Assembly: GCA_000697335.1 (NCBI GenBank)
Contig: JNEM01010287.1
Location: 1 to 30,568 of the forward strand
Length of the DNA: 30,568 bases
Reading direction: 5' to 3'
Source: Conidiobolus incongruus B7586
Lineage: Eukaryota > Entomophthoromycota > Entomophthoromycetes > Entomophthorales > Conidiobolaceae
The notes beneath the pieces are model-generated. The model made no database searches and was not told where the DNA came from. It worked only from the letters and a program-made list of their open reading frames with translations. Below are positions 1 through 11,400 of this stretch, piece by piece; positions within the stretch are counted from its first letter, which is position 1, and each line of letters starts with the position of its first letter. The position numbers and the translations under genes were made by a program.

Positions 1-660
1 TTATAATTATTTACTATAAAAGCTTAAGTTTTTAATAATAAATTAATAAATTTTATTTAATAATATCTATTTTAATTTTTTTTAAACTTTAGTTAAATTA
101 TAAGGTACCTATTTTATATTTTTATATATTAATTTGAGTTTAAACTTTAATATATATAAAATACTTATAAAACTAATATTAAAATATTTAAATAATTCTT
201 TAACTAAAATAAAGAGGTTTTTTAGTATATTCTTTTACTTTATTAATAATTTAAAAAATAATATTTAAGGTTGGCTTTTTAAATTTTAATAGGTTTTAGA
301 TAGTTTTTCTCCTATTTTTAAAATAATTTATTTAGTGATAAATAGTTTATTTAGATAATAATTTATTATTTAAAGTTGTTTGTAAATTTTAAATAATTTT
401 AAAAGATTTATAGTTAAATTTTATTAATACTAAAATAAAAAACTTTTGATAATTACTATTTGGTTTAAATATAATTAAATTAAACAACCAGTTTTAAAAA
501 GTTAATTTTTTAATCAAAAAATTATAATAGATATATATTTATATAGTTTTAAATTATATAATTTCTTATTTACTTTGTGTATATTTATTTATTTAAAATT
601 AATAATATGTTTGAAAAATTAAAAATTAAAAAATTTCCTATTACTTTAAATTTTAGATCT
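1..660 (-). mobile_element. Decayed mariner-type DNA transposon, 5' part (copy 1)
   Basis: Read on the minus strand from about 660 down to 1, this segment matches the plus-strand sequence starting at 30059 along its whole length: the end sequence, the stretch matching cttttcaaacatattatta-like blocks, the TTAACTTTTTAAAA block, and then the transposase region. The copy at 30059 has a recognisable mariner helix-turn-helix, so this one is placed in the same family. It is more AT-rich than that copy, and most differences are C to T or G to A. Many stops interrupt any frame, so it is dead. The outer end lies near 660, next to a TA that could be the target site. The inner end is outside the window. 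The end position is approximate because the first 10 or so bases match poorly. Confidence 0.75.
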
Positions 661-2822
661 TAGTATATTATAATAATGATGCAATATATTTCTGATTTTT
701 AAAAAAATGATTCAGTATTTATCTCTATAAAATTTAACAAGATATATTTTTATAAATATAGAAAAAAAATTTCAATAATATTATATGGTATTAAAGTTAA
801 CATATTTTTTATAGTAAATATAGCAAATAAAATTCAAATATTGGAATAATTTATATTAGTTATCTAAATTATAGAATGTTGAAATCTTTATTATCAAAAT
901 TTATTAAATAAAAAGTGATTTTTTTGAATCAATATTGTTGTATTATTGATTTATATTTGATATTTTGATTGTTTTAATTTTAAAATGTTATACTCTAGAA
1001 ATGAAGTTTAATATTCTTTTTATACCTTTTCAATGGTTAAAGATATATGCATATATAATTAGGGTTGGATATAAGTTTAAAGAGGTATCAAAAATGATGA
1101 AATGTATTATACTAACAATAAAACATACAGCTCAAGAGTTTAATATTGATGGATAGAGCACGCTATTCTCTAGCGGATAAGTTATAAAATATGCTACAGC
1201 GAAGTAAAACTTAGGTAAATTGGTGATAAATCTTGAAATTACTTGGATATCCATGAAGAGGGTAAGATAAATTAGTTTCAAAGCCCATAGGTAGATACAT
1301 AATAGATGCTTAGCATTCGTGATATAATACCCCCGTTCTAAATTAATTGATTCAATGGTTTGCAATATTGGATTTATTTATTACATATTCTCTTTGAGTT
1401 GTACTTCTTTAATTGATCGATATTTAATAACTTTGGAGTGATGAAATTGTCAAAATTAATATTTAATGTAGGTTCTAAACTGAATAAAGGCAATATTATA
1501 AAATGTGCTGCTAACAAAAAATAAGACAGCAGTTGTAATGTCCAGTAATTTAAAGACCTGCTATTCCAATAATTTTTCTCAATAAATAAATAATTTGTGT
1601 TTCTGTCGCACTATTTCCTTCTATTTGGTAGTCTTTGTGAGTAAACCTGTGCATAACCATAGTACCGGAACTATATGAAGTCTGAGCAGATGACACCTGT
1701 TAATAGGATTGTTTTTACCAATGTTAAATATATTCCTTGAGTGTGATTATTCAAAAATTTGAAAAATAATTTATAATAAAGGATCCTGAATAAAAGATAG
1801 TTATATCGGATTAATTCATATACTATTCATACTAAGGCAGCAAGCCAATAGTTATTATTAACGAATAAATACATATTAAGGAATGAAAATGATTAAATAT
1901 GATCTCTGTATAAAATATTAACACCATAGCTGATGAAGGTATAAAAGTAAACACAACACAAGTGATAAATACCAAACGATTAAATAACTCTCAAGTATAA
2001 TGTATATAATATCTGAACTGATAAAATAAATCAAATATTATTCAATAATATCCTAATAATAGCCAAATAGGTTGAATTTTTATCAAATTCAATAATTTGG
2101 CAATGTAATGAGTAAAATTGAATACTCCTGAAAAGAAGGCTATGAAAAGTTGTTAATACTCAATATTTAGAAAATTGTAAGGTAATAGACGAAATCCCAT
2201 TTGATAAAGCCAAATATACAAAAATTTATCAATTTCGTAAATTGATTACTTTGATTCAGAAATAGCTCAATGGATGTATCATAACTTGGAGCAGACATAT
2301 AACTTAGCATGCTTAGTACAATCAAAATAATTCTGGGTATTAAACTTTCATTAGCCGAAAATTAAATATCTTTTCAGTAATTTTTGTTGGATTTTATTTT
2401 ACACTATTGCTGTGTTTATGTATGAAATCTTCAATTGATACATTATTATGTAATAAATGTAGAAATAAAATTAAAATTTATAATGACTAGGTTTAATAGT
2501 AAAAAAATTCAAATATCTTGACATATATATAATTTGGGGGAAAATCTAAAAAATAAATTAATTAGATTTTAGTGATTTTAATTAATCAATCCATGAGCTG
2601 AAATCTTCAAAATAAAAGTTTTAATGAAAACAAATATTATATAATTGTTCGATATTTTACCTTTTTCCAAATATTCCATTAAAATAGCATATAGCTTCAA
2701 TATAAAGTTCAATTTATTATATTTTATGTATTATATATAATTAAAGTTATTATTATCTTTCGATATCTAATCCAAATTTATATTTTGATACATTCAAGCT
2801 GAATAGTTTTACAGTTTTCAAT

Positions 2823-2840
2823 ATCGATCAATTGATCGAT
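2823..2840. repeat. Perfect 18-bp palindrome
   Basis: The sequence ATCGATCAATTGATCGAT is its own reverse complement over all 18 bases, with no spacer. It lies in a gene-free AT-rich region. A dimeric protein could bind such a site, but no gene sits near it, so function is unknown. Confidence 0.9.
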
Positions 2841-5192
2841 TCATATATCCATTTTATAATTTTGAATGAAATATTTTATTGATAATTACTTAATGAATCA
2901 ATTTATTATAGTGTATAAAAATATCAATAGATCTAAAATAATATTCCAAAAATATGTATTATAATTAAGGATAAAATCAGCCTTGACTCTATTACATTTA
3001 ATATTATATATTAAATTTAATAAATATCTAGCAAAGCTATTTTATTAAGTTGAAATTTATGAATAAATATAATAGTTAATATAAGATTATACATAACATA
3101 ATATTTACTTAGAGAGTATTTGATTTTACTTGATTGATTCAATTGAAAAAATTTACTTGAGAATATGGCACAAAAGATTAAAGTAAATTGTATTTCAATA
3201 TGATGACACTCTATTAGTATATCTTTAGTTACGGAAAATAAGCTATTGGAGAAGAATTACTTTCATATTATTAAATAATTTGAGACCTGCAAATAAATAT
3301 TAGAGGATCAGATATGATACAATAGTTATAAATAATATGAATAATAGATATAGTATTGTGAACCAAATATGAGGTATATTTAATTATTAAAATTCATTGG
3401 TTATGTAGTTGTATTTATTCCAGTATATTTATTATCTATTAATATAATATTATCATAGATAGAATATGATTTATGGGAATCATTAGAATTGTATTCCTTA
3501 TAATATGTAATTGATTAATACAACCTTCGAAATGACATCAATTTTACTGATAACAAATTAAATTTTGATATATTTTTTTCTCTTCTAATCTCATTTATGA
3601 TATTAGAAATCAATATAGCTTAAAACAATTTTAACATTATGACTATAATGATTTGAAAAAGAGAATAAAATATTAGTTAGATATACAATGGATATTCAGA
3701 TTTGCATCGCTTTGTTGTTCTGTAAACTAAATAATTTTCAAGGTAGATGTGTTGAATACTTTTCCATAATTACCAAATACAAAGATAATCAAATTAGTAT
3801 TACAATCAAACTGCTGTGTATATATCAAGTAATTTTCTATATAACACCACCAGCTGCTCATAATTTACACTTGTGTTATTCAATGTCCATTTTTCTAGGT
3901 AAATTAATATATATTCATAATAACATACACTCAAGTAAATAATATTTATCATCAAAAGGTTTGTAATAATGAAGCAAATGGAAGAGAAAAATGATTTACT
4001 ATTTTCAATATTTTAAAGCTAAAATTAAACAATAAATATTGATTATATCAATCCACTAAAGCTATTAATGAATTATTGCTTATAAAAATCAAAAATTTAG
4101 TTCTAATTATATTGAACTTAATTTTATTAGTTCTATTATCATTTATATTTTAATTTGGAAATTATAATATATTGGAAAATTTCAATTATTTATAAAACAA
4201 AATATAAATCCTTTTATAAAATATAATACTGATATAGTACTATTATAATATTTAAACATTTTTACATTATCATCATTATTCAAAAATATCAATAGAATAG
4301 GTCCTTGATTTAATTATTTAATCATGAATTTTAATTTATTTTATATTGTAATTAATATAATATATGTAGAACTATAATTAGTATGATAAATATTAATTTA
4401 TCATTCTAATGATAAGATGAAGAGTTGGAACTTAATTTAGGAATGATTATATTTATAGAACATATATAAGTATTAATAAAATTTAATTAAAAATTATATT
4501 TAATATTTTAATCATTTTCATCATTGAATAAATTATTAAAAAACTTTTCAACAAACCTGCTGAACCTAAAAATGTAGTTAATCCTAATTAATTATTACTA
4601 GCTAGTAATTGATAAAATACTTTGAAACTAATTATATGCAATATGCTGATATTACGTGTATAATGATGTACAATTAGCTATAAATTATAAGATCAATAAA
4701 TTTTATTGATATCATTTTAAATATGTGATATTAACTATTTTTGTTAAATGTAAAGTATTCAAAAATACTATGATGACAATTATATATCTTATTATAGCAA
4801 TTGGTATAAATAAATATTTAGATTAATTTACTAATAATCACTTCGTATTCCTTATGTTAATTCAATTGATTTATTGCTTTATTATTTTCCTTCAAAGAAT
4901 ATTTTTTTTAATATTATAACTATTGCTCTTCCTCCATTACACTTACCTGTTAGCTTTTTTGAGTAAATATTTTAAATTTAAAATAAAAAAATTTATTTAT
5001 AAAACTTTCTATAAAAAATAAAGATTGAATTTAATATTAATAATTGTTAGTATATTTATATAAATTATTAATGTTTCAAATAAAATTATAATCTATAAAA
5101 ATTTTATTAATTCTATAATCATTAATTCTAACTAAAATATTCATTATAAATAATTAAATAAAAATAAATTTTAGTTACAAATAGGTATTTTG

Positions 5193-5212
5193 AATAATAA
5201 TAATAATAATAG
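5193..5212. repeat. Short AAT microsatellite
   Basis: About six tandem AAT/ATA units lie just left of the less AT-rich island that starts near 5320. It is a simple-sequence repeat with no visible function. Confidence 0.8.
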
Positions 5213-5319
5213 TTGGTATTATATCTGATTAGAATCATTAAGAAAAATTTATATTTAAAAATAATTAATTAAAAACTTTTTATTAACGATGATTAACTAT
5301 CTTTTTATAATATTATAAT

Positions 5320-5857
5320 AGCAGCCAGGAGTTCAGAAAAGGTGATACAAGGGACTTGATGAAACAGGTGCATCATAAGGACTTGGATCAGTCTGCGAAT
5401 GATGAAGGCAGGGTGTTCGACTAGGTGACAAGCCAGCGTGATTTCAAGTATTTGGTTGTAAGGTCGCAAAGCCATGTTAATCAATTGGAGTGGTTTCATT
5501 AATTAAATATGAGTGTTGAGTTGTCAATTAAAGGATTTAAATTACTTTTTGTTTTATTTAGGGAATTTGAAGGAAATTTTAAATTGAGAATGATTAGAGT
5601 AGTGAAGATGTGTATAGCTCACAATGGGGAGCTACGTCTGTTGATAAAGAGTTGCACGAGGTGGTGATGACGAAGTGTTCTGACCAGCTGGGAGCTTGGT
5701 TGAGGTGTTAGGGATTCCATCCAAGGAGGAAACAGGAAAGGGGATTCAGTTCGATGTTAAAAGTTGCGGCGGCGATAATTATCAATCAATTTTGAAAGCA
5801 CTCATTTTCAGTACTAAGAAATTGAAGAATTTTGAAAAAATTGATTTGAATGATTAA
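5320..5857 (+). pseudogene. Gene remnant, possibly HSF-like
   Basis: A less AT-rich island holds three protein-like plus-strand pieces. The first (about 5320-5500) reads SQEFRKGDTRDLMKQVHHKD and on to a piece with a coil-like feel (RDFKYLVVRSQSHVNQLEW), with one in-frame TAG between them. The second (about 5600-5705) contains EDVYSSQWGATSVDKELHEV in another register. The third (about 5686-5857) contains VEVLGIPSKEETGKGIQFDV and ends at a TAA at 5855-5857. A good acceptor-like tract, TGTTTTATTTAG, ends near 5561. The F-R-K-G-D-x-x-x-L-M spacing recalls the last helix of HSF/SFL1-type DNA-binding domains, but the preceding recognition helix was not found upstream, so this is a weak resemblance. 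The in-frame stop, the register change and the lack of a start exon suggest a truncated, decayed gene. An antisense frame (5305-5499, minus) is also open and cannot be fully excluded. Confidence 0.35.
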
Positions 5858-5869
5858 TCAAGTTGAAAA

Positions 5870-6229
5870 TATGGTTAAACCAAAAACATATATTCATATT
5901 ACAGGGATAAATTTACCGAAGAAAATGGATCTAAGTCTGTTGACAATTGAGTAATACAAAAGGTGCTTAAAAAATGAAATTAGCATGTACTAATAATAAA
6001 ATATTTAAAGAAACTTGGCAATATATATATTTATATAATTATATAAAATATATTAAGTTAAACAATATCAATTATTATGATATGATTCTTATAAAATGTT
6101 TAATATACGATGGAAAAATTACAGTAGTGATTGTGATATAAATATGTTTAAAAAAGCTCATAACATTGAAAACTTCAGTGTTAAATTGATCTATGCAAAT
6201 GTTTTCAATTGGATGGATTTTTATCCCCC
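5870..6229. other. Intergenic spacer and 3' flank of the PH-domain gene
   Basis: AT-rich DNA between the gene remnant and the stop codon of the minus-strand PH-domain gene. It must contain that gene's 3' UTR and polyadenylation region, but no specific signal can be singled out against the A/T background. Confidence 0.5.
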
Positions 6230-7807
6230 TTAGTCGAGACTGTTAATTTGGTTATGTGAGATGATTTGACTCTCGTCGCTCTGGTAGCTTTCAACCAATT
6301 TGACCTCGGCTCCACCCACCTGCTTGGTCATTGACAGATTCACGCGATTGAGCATTTGTATGACTGTTCCGCGCTTACTGGAATTGTTCGATGAGCCAAT
6401 ATCGCCACTCCCTTTCCTGAGGTTGGGAAAGTGGTAAGTGATTTCTAAATTTCCATCTTCATCCAAGGTTGCCTCGGGCGGTAGGCAGGATGGAGGAGGA
6501 ATGATGAAGGACGCATCACCGTTATCTAGCACTTGATCTCTAGAGAATTTAAGGCTCGAAGGTTCGTCCAATGGAGTAGAAGGTAAAGAAGCAGTTGGAG
6601 AAGGAAGGGTTGGAGGAGAAGATTGTTTGAGTTTGGGGCGGATATTGACTCTTTCTACAGTACTCGAGTCCCCGCTCGAGGTACTGTCAATTGAGTGTGA
6701 TAGACTTAGCTTAACTCCATGGTTGAAGCTATTTTCTTTGGAATTATTTCCAGAATTTGAAGAGGATGTCTTGGCTTTCTTGAATGCCTTCAGCCATGTG
6801 ATTAATGTTGAATGGCTCTCAAATGACACGAACCATAGGATATTATCGGGGAAGGTAATTTTCAAGACATGGTTATGTCCTGGAAACTGACTACTTACCA
6901 TGATGTGAACATCATCCATTAAATCTACCCATTCCAATGATGGAATGTTGCCCCAGTTGCTTGATTGATTGGAAGGGAGATCAAACTTAAATAACTGAGT
7001 ACCTCCTAATACCAAATGGCGCTTTTTCCAAGTTTGCAAATTCACCAAATTGGTGGGGTTTACACGATAGACAAAGACTGTTCCTTCTAAAAGGATATCT
7101 CCATGGAACCTTCTAAGCTTATCTAGTGTGACAAGCGAATTGTCATTGGGATCAGTGGATTTGCTTGATGTGGATGAATAGGAATGGGGCGAGATTGGAC
7201 CTGATTGGAATGAGCTTGTCGCTCTGTCTGCTTTCTTTTTGATAAAACCAACAAACTTTTCTTTGTGAGATGGGATTGTTGAAGACTCTGGTTTGGGTTT
7301 GGAGGGAGGGTTAGTCAATCTCACAATTTGGTCTACACCAGCTGTTGTAAAACTGGGAGGGATATCAGGATGGGAAGGTAGTTGACGAATGGCAGGCGTA
7401 ACATTTCTTAGTTTAGTAATCTGAGAAATACCTAGTATTTTAGCAGCTTTCAAGCTGGGACTATTGTTAGCGGATTTCATCAGAGATGGCTTTGAAGGTG
7501 ATTCAATCATAATATTAGGCCCTTCAGTATAGAGATCACAACTATGATGGTTTGTTGTTGGGGTCATTGGTCCCGAGTTTTCGGATGAAGATGAGCTAGA
7601 ACTTGAAGAAGATGAAAATCTACTGGTATTACTTTTAATAGGGGGGTCAATGTCGAAGGCTTTGGGCTGAGGACGATTTTTAATCATTGATTGCGCATTT
7701 TGGCGCAAAAATACTAAGCTTTGACCTTGAGGATTTTCGTCATAAATTTCATCAGAAATGATGGAAACAGGTGCTCTGGGAACTTGCTGAGGAATTGTTT
7801 GATTCAT
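6230..7807 (-). CDS. PH-domain protein, Ser-rich, intronless
   Basis: A single exon encodes 525 residues. One pleckstrin-homology domain spans about residues 236-346. It starts at LLEGTVFVYRV, has the strand pair WKKRHLVLGGTQLFKFD, continues through DLMDDVHIMV and HVLKITFPDNILWFVSF, and ends in the C-terminal helix LITWLKAFKKAK with the hallmark tryptophan at 338. PH domains bind phosphoinositides or proteins and usually recruit their host to membranes. Whether this one binds lipid cannot be told. The rest is low-complexity and probably disordered: a serine tract at about 65-76, many SP and TP motifs that suit proline-directed kinases, and Pro/Ser-rich segments on both sides of the PH domain. 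No second catalytic domain is visible, so an adaptor role is inferred. The start at 7807 is the first ATG of the frame, with AT-rich flank just upstream. Its lack of introns contrasts with the plus-strand genes. No specific orthologue was recognised. Confidence 0.9.
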   Translation of the reverse strand: MNQTIPQQVPRAPVSIISDEIYDENPQGQSLVFLRQNAQSMIKNRPQPKAFDIDPPIKSNTSRFSSSSSSSSSSSENSGPMTPTTNHHSCDLYTEGPNIMIESPSKPSLMKSANNSPSLKAAKILGISQITKLRNVTPAIRQLPSHPDIPPSFTTAGVDQIVRLTNPPSKPKPESSTIPSHKEKFVGFIKKKADRATSSFQSGPISPHSYSSTSSKSTDPNDNSLVTLDKLRRFHGDILLEGTVFVYRVNPTNLVNLQTWKKRHLVLGGTQLFKFDLPSNQSSNWGNIPSLEWVDLMDDVHIMVSSQFPGHNHVLKITFPDNILWFVSFESHSTLITWLKAFKKAKTSSSNSGNNSKENSFNHGVKLSLSHSIDSTSSGDSSTVERVNIRPKLKQSSPPTLPSPTASLPSTPLDEPSSLKFSRDQVLDNGDASFIIPPPSCLPPEATLDEDGNLEITYHFPNLRKGSGDIGSSNNSSKRGTVIQMLNRVNLSMTKQVGGAEVKLVESYQSDESQIISHNQINSLD

Positions 7808-8122
7808 TTTGAATGGTATAAATATATAATAAACGGGTGTTTAAATAATATACAAAGGAGATTGTTCACAAGAGATGTTTGATATTGAATTAAATTTTGA
7901 ATAATTTAAAAATTCCAAAAGCTAATATCTTATTCACTGTAATTTAATTACAAGCAAAAAAGAATTTAACAAGATAACAAGATAATTAGATAACAATATA
8001 AATAATACTTTACAAGGTTTAAAGAATGTAAGAATGCTAAAAAGTAGACTCGTTTGAACTAAAATAGCACATTCCAAATACCTTTTTCAAGTCTTTGCAA
8101 GACTTTATATAACCCTTCCCAA
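7808..8122. promoter_or_regulatory. Possible divergent promoter region
   Basis: This 315-bp gap separates the start codon of the minus-strand PH-domain gene from the ATG of a possible plus-strand small ORF. It must hold the 5' UTR and promoter of the PH-domain gene. TATA-like strings occur at both ends (GGTATAAATATATA near 7816 and TTTATATAACCC near 8103), but both sit too close to the ATG codons to be convincing core promoters in such AT-rich DNA. Confidence 0.3.
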
Positions 8123-8359
8123 ATGCTGAGTTTTATTCTCCTCTTTAATCTCCCTCATATTTGCAACATTCCAATTCAGATATTGAAATGTAATAAGCCA
8201 ATCAGATTAAATGCAGAGAGGGAGATTATTTACAATAGTCGAAGTAATCAACCCTTAGAAGACCAATTAAATGAATTAACCTATTTAAGTATCAATCGGC
8301 ACAGCTCTCCTAATTATTGGTCTAACTTAGAGTTCCAATTTAAACGTATTGATTATTAG
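8123..8359 (+). CDS. Possible small hypothetical protein
   Basis: An ATG-to-TAG frame of 78 codons lies in a patch (about 8030-8420) visibly less AT-rich than the desert to its right. The N-terminal 20 or so residues (MLSFILLFNLPHICNIPIQI) are hydrophobic, like a short signal peptide or membrane anchor. The remainder is hydrophilic and of ordinary composition (for example EREIIYNSRSNQPLEDQLNE). It diverges from the PH-domain gene. No family was recognised, and no downstream exon joins it convincingly. It could be a real small gene, a 5' exon, or the remnant of one. Confidence 0.3.
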   Translation: MLSFILLFNLPHICNIPIQILKCNKPIRLNAEREIIYNSRSNQPLEDQLNELTYLSINRHSSPNYWSNLEFQFKRIDY

Positions 8360-8429
8360 CATCCTCTTCTAGCAAAAGTCTTAATCCTTCAAACTTAAAA
8401 TTGTCTCCCCCTTTATCGACACTAATCTC

Positions 8430-11400
8430 AAGTTAGAATTTGAATGAAATATTTATGAGCATAAAAAAATATCTAGCCAATAAATTACTTATCATAAATA
8501 TTTATTAAATCAATATTTACTTGTATTTAAATGGACTATTCTCATGATATCACTTTCAATATATATAATATTTTTAAATTTTGATAAAATATTAGACATA
8601 AATGATATCATTGAATAATATTATTAATTGTTAATTATAAAAATTAGGCAGTAAATAAGTTGATTAAGATAAATTATTAAACAGAATTTTAACATTTATT
8701 AGTTTAATATTTAACAGTAAAATAAACGTTTTTCAATTTTAACTGTTTAACTAGTCATGGAAGATTATATTTGGTTTAAATAATTTGGAGTTGACCTTTA
8801 ATGATTGGTACAACCTATTGATCTCCATATTTTTATTATTGTATCATATTAGCTAACTATAAAAAATGATAATAGTATTGAATTTAGCCAACTATCTAGT
8901 TTCCAAACTAGAATCGAATTCAATTTAATTGAATGAATTTAATTAAAGACTATGATTTTAGATTCATTAACTATTCCTATTATCATATCCTAGAAGGAAA
9001 TTCAATTCAAAATATATATTTATAGTATTTCGAATCTGGAATACTCTATAGAGATAGAAAATTTTTAATTTACATATCTTATAATATATCAAGATTACTA
9101 TTAGCTATTTTGAGTGTGATGTATATGGCATTATTTTGAAATATGTCAAATGAAATGAATTTTATTAAATGCTTTAGGAATTAAGGGGGAATTTAATTAA
9201 TTGAATATATGCACTTATCCTTCAAAGTTGGCCTTTCAGTGAATTATCAGTGAGAATTTGTTGAATGTGGCAAATTTTGATAACAAACTAGAAGATTAAT
9301 CTGTAGAAAATATTGAATACAAATTATTAAATGATAGTACATTTGAAATATCAGCTTTATTAAATATAACATAAATGTGATATAAAAAATTAGAATAATG
9401 TTTGTATTTATGTTTTGAGATATTAAAGTGATTTAAATAATTTGAAAAATTTAAACATATCAAATGAATTCAAGTAATAGGGGCAGTTATATTAAAGTGA
9501 TAATTTTAAATATATAAGATATATAACCTAATACTGTTATTTTAAATTATAATTATTTTAATATATGAATTTATGATATATTTTGGTTAATATTACTCTT
9601 GTTATTTGACCGATATAGATATAAGAAATCAATATCTGGTTATATAATTTAATATAGTGCTATTTTGTTATTATATTAAATATAACCTGTTTTTCATAAT
9701 TGATATTTTATATTTTATGAAACCTAGTCTGTCCTAGATTTATATCAATTCAATTTTTTATTATATTCAATATTACAATAAATCAATTACTATTAATTAT
9801 ATTGGATGGTTGTTTTATTGAATTTGATAAATCCAAAAAGCCTTTATTGTTGTTTAATTAATACATATAATAGGAGTTATTCCATCAAAATTTTCCATAA
9901 TGCATATATATTGATGATATTTATTATAATAGGTATAGTTTAATATGTATTGTGATTATAGATATGAAATTTGGTATCTTTTGAAATATCATAATTATAT
10001 ATCAAAATAAATTAGGATTGTTAATGGGGAAAATTGAAATGTAGTATTAACAATATTTCAAAGAGAACAAATATTAATTTTCTTTATGCTTATTCAAAAC
10101 ACCATTAATATATCCAATTAATTAAAATAGAGAGTAATTAAATATTGTTTTATATTTTTCCAATTTCCTTAAAAATGAAAAATATATTATGACCAAGTTA
10201 ATAATGAAAGCAAAATAAAATATGAAAACTTAACCAGATTAATAAGATCTAATACACCTCAAATATATTTTACCAATCAAAATGCCATCTCTATAAAGTC
10301 AATCTCGTTTAATATAAATTGCTTAATTTTGATAAACCCAAAAATTTGATATCTAGTAAAACTGTGGCAGTATTTTGTACATGAAATAGATTTAAAATCT
10401 AGAGATTTTAGTTCTTCAGTAAACGGGTCTAATTATTGAAATATTCAAATAGTTAGTTGATTCAATTCACGCAGTATTCGGACAAAGGTAATAAGTTTAG
10501 TTGAAGGATGGTACTTATTCAGGATACTCCTATTTTTGGGTTCTTTGTTTAAATTTTTGAAAATTAGGCAGGGAATCCAGGAGAATATTAAATGATAATT
10601 TAGTTAAATTGATAAACTAATCGAATGATAGTTTGCTTCTTTCTATTGAATATTAAACATATATGATTTCATATGTAGGATTTAGTATTTAACGGGTTAT
10701 TATGATATTATTAATTATAATAAAATTAAACTTCCGACTTTAAATAATAAATCGTTGACTATGTTGATATCAATATATTTTGAATGTATATGATGATGAA
10801 TTTGATGAATATATTGATAGTTGATAAAGTATTTTTAATAAATTATATATAAGAAATTATTAATTGAAATTTATTTTTCAAACATGGCGATAAAATATAT
10901 CAAAAATCATATGTTTCTAATAACCTTAATATCAATTCAAGACAAACTGGATTTTCTAATTGATCAGTAGTACTTTATTCAGGGTTAAATAAAGATAATT
11001 GATGATGAATATTAAAAAAATTACAAGATTTTACTTATAAATCGCTGCCAGAAAATGATTAAGCACCATTTTCTAATTAATTTAAATTTGAGCTCTTGGT
11101 GAAATACATAAATCATTTTATCTTCCACATTGTTTCAATTTTGTAGATTAAAAACTATATTTCAAATTTTTATTTTAATAAAATTGACACTAATAAATGA
11201 ATAGTAGTAAATTATCCATTTTTAAACAATTTTTGTTAATTAATTATTAATATATTAAATATTCGAGGGTGATAATGAATTTTAATATAGCAATATCATT
11301 GGATGTTGCATTTTCTTCAGAATTATTTCATTTCTAATCATTAATAGTTTAATAATAAATATTTGTACATCACGTAAATCAATCACGATTTTATTAAATA

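Larger units (their letters stand above)
661..5319. other. AT-rich intergenic region, no convincing gene
   Basis: This 4.6-kb stretch has stops in all frames at short intervals. The few open frames (for example 965-1156, 1132-1365 on the minus strand and 3688-3942) have the Ile/Tyr/Asn/Lys-rich composition of chance frames in AT-rich DNA and no motif. Composition is slightly less extreme at 1140-1340 and 1480-2300, but I found no coding frame or RNA gene there. A perfect 18-bp palindrome lies at 2823-2840 and a short AAT microsatellite near 5193-5212. Confidence 0.6.

Noticed and set aside
965-1156. Open frame of 63 codons in AT-rich DNA
   Set aside because: Ile/Lys/Tyr-rich chance composition, no motif and no supporting context.
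1132-1365. Minus-strand open frame of 77 codons
   Set aside because: It lies in a slightly less AT-rich patch but has no recognisable domain and no sign of a splice partner.
1140-1700. Search for tRNA or other structured RNA in the less AT-rich patches
   Set aside because: No cloverleaf, T-loop GTTCGA-type box or intragenic promoter box could be assembled.
3688-3942. Open frame of 84 codons
   Set aside because: Composition is that of random AT-rich DNA and there is no similarity to a known family.
5305-5499. Minus-strand frame of 64 codons, ATG to stop
   Set aside because: It is codon-for-codon antisense to the more protein-like plus-strand frame and reads as a uniformly hydrophobic string. 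It is kept only as an alternative in the gene-remnant entry.
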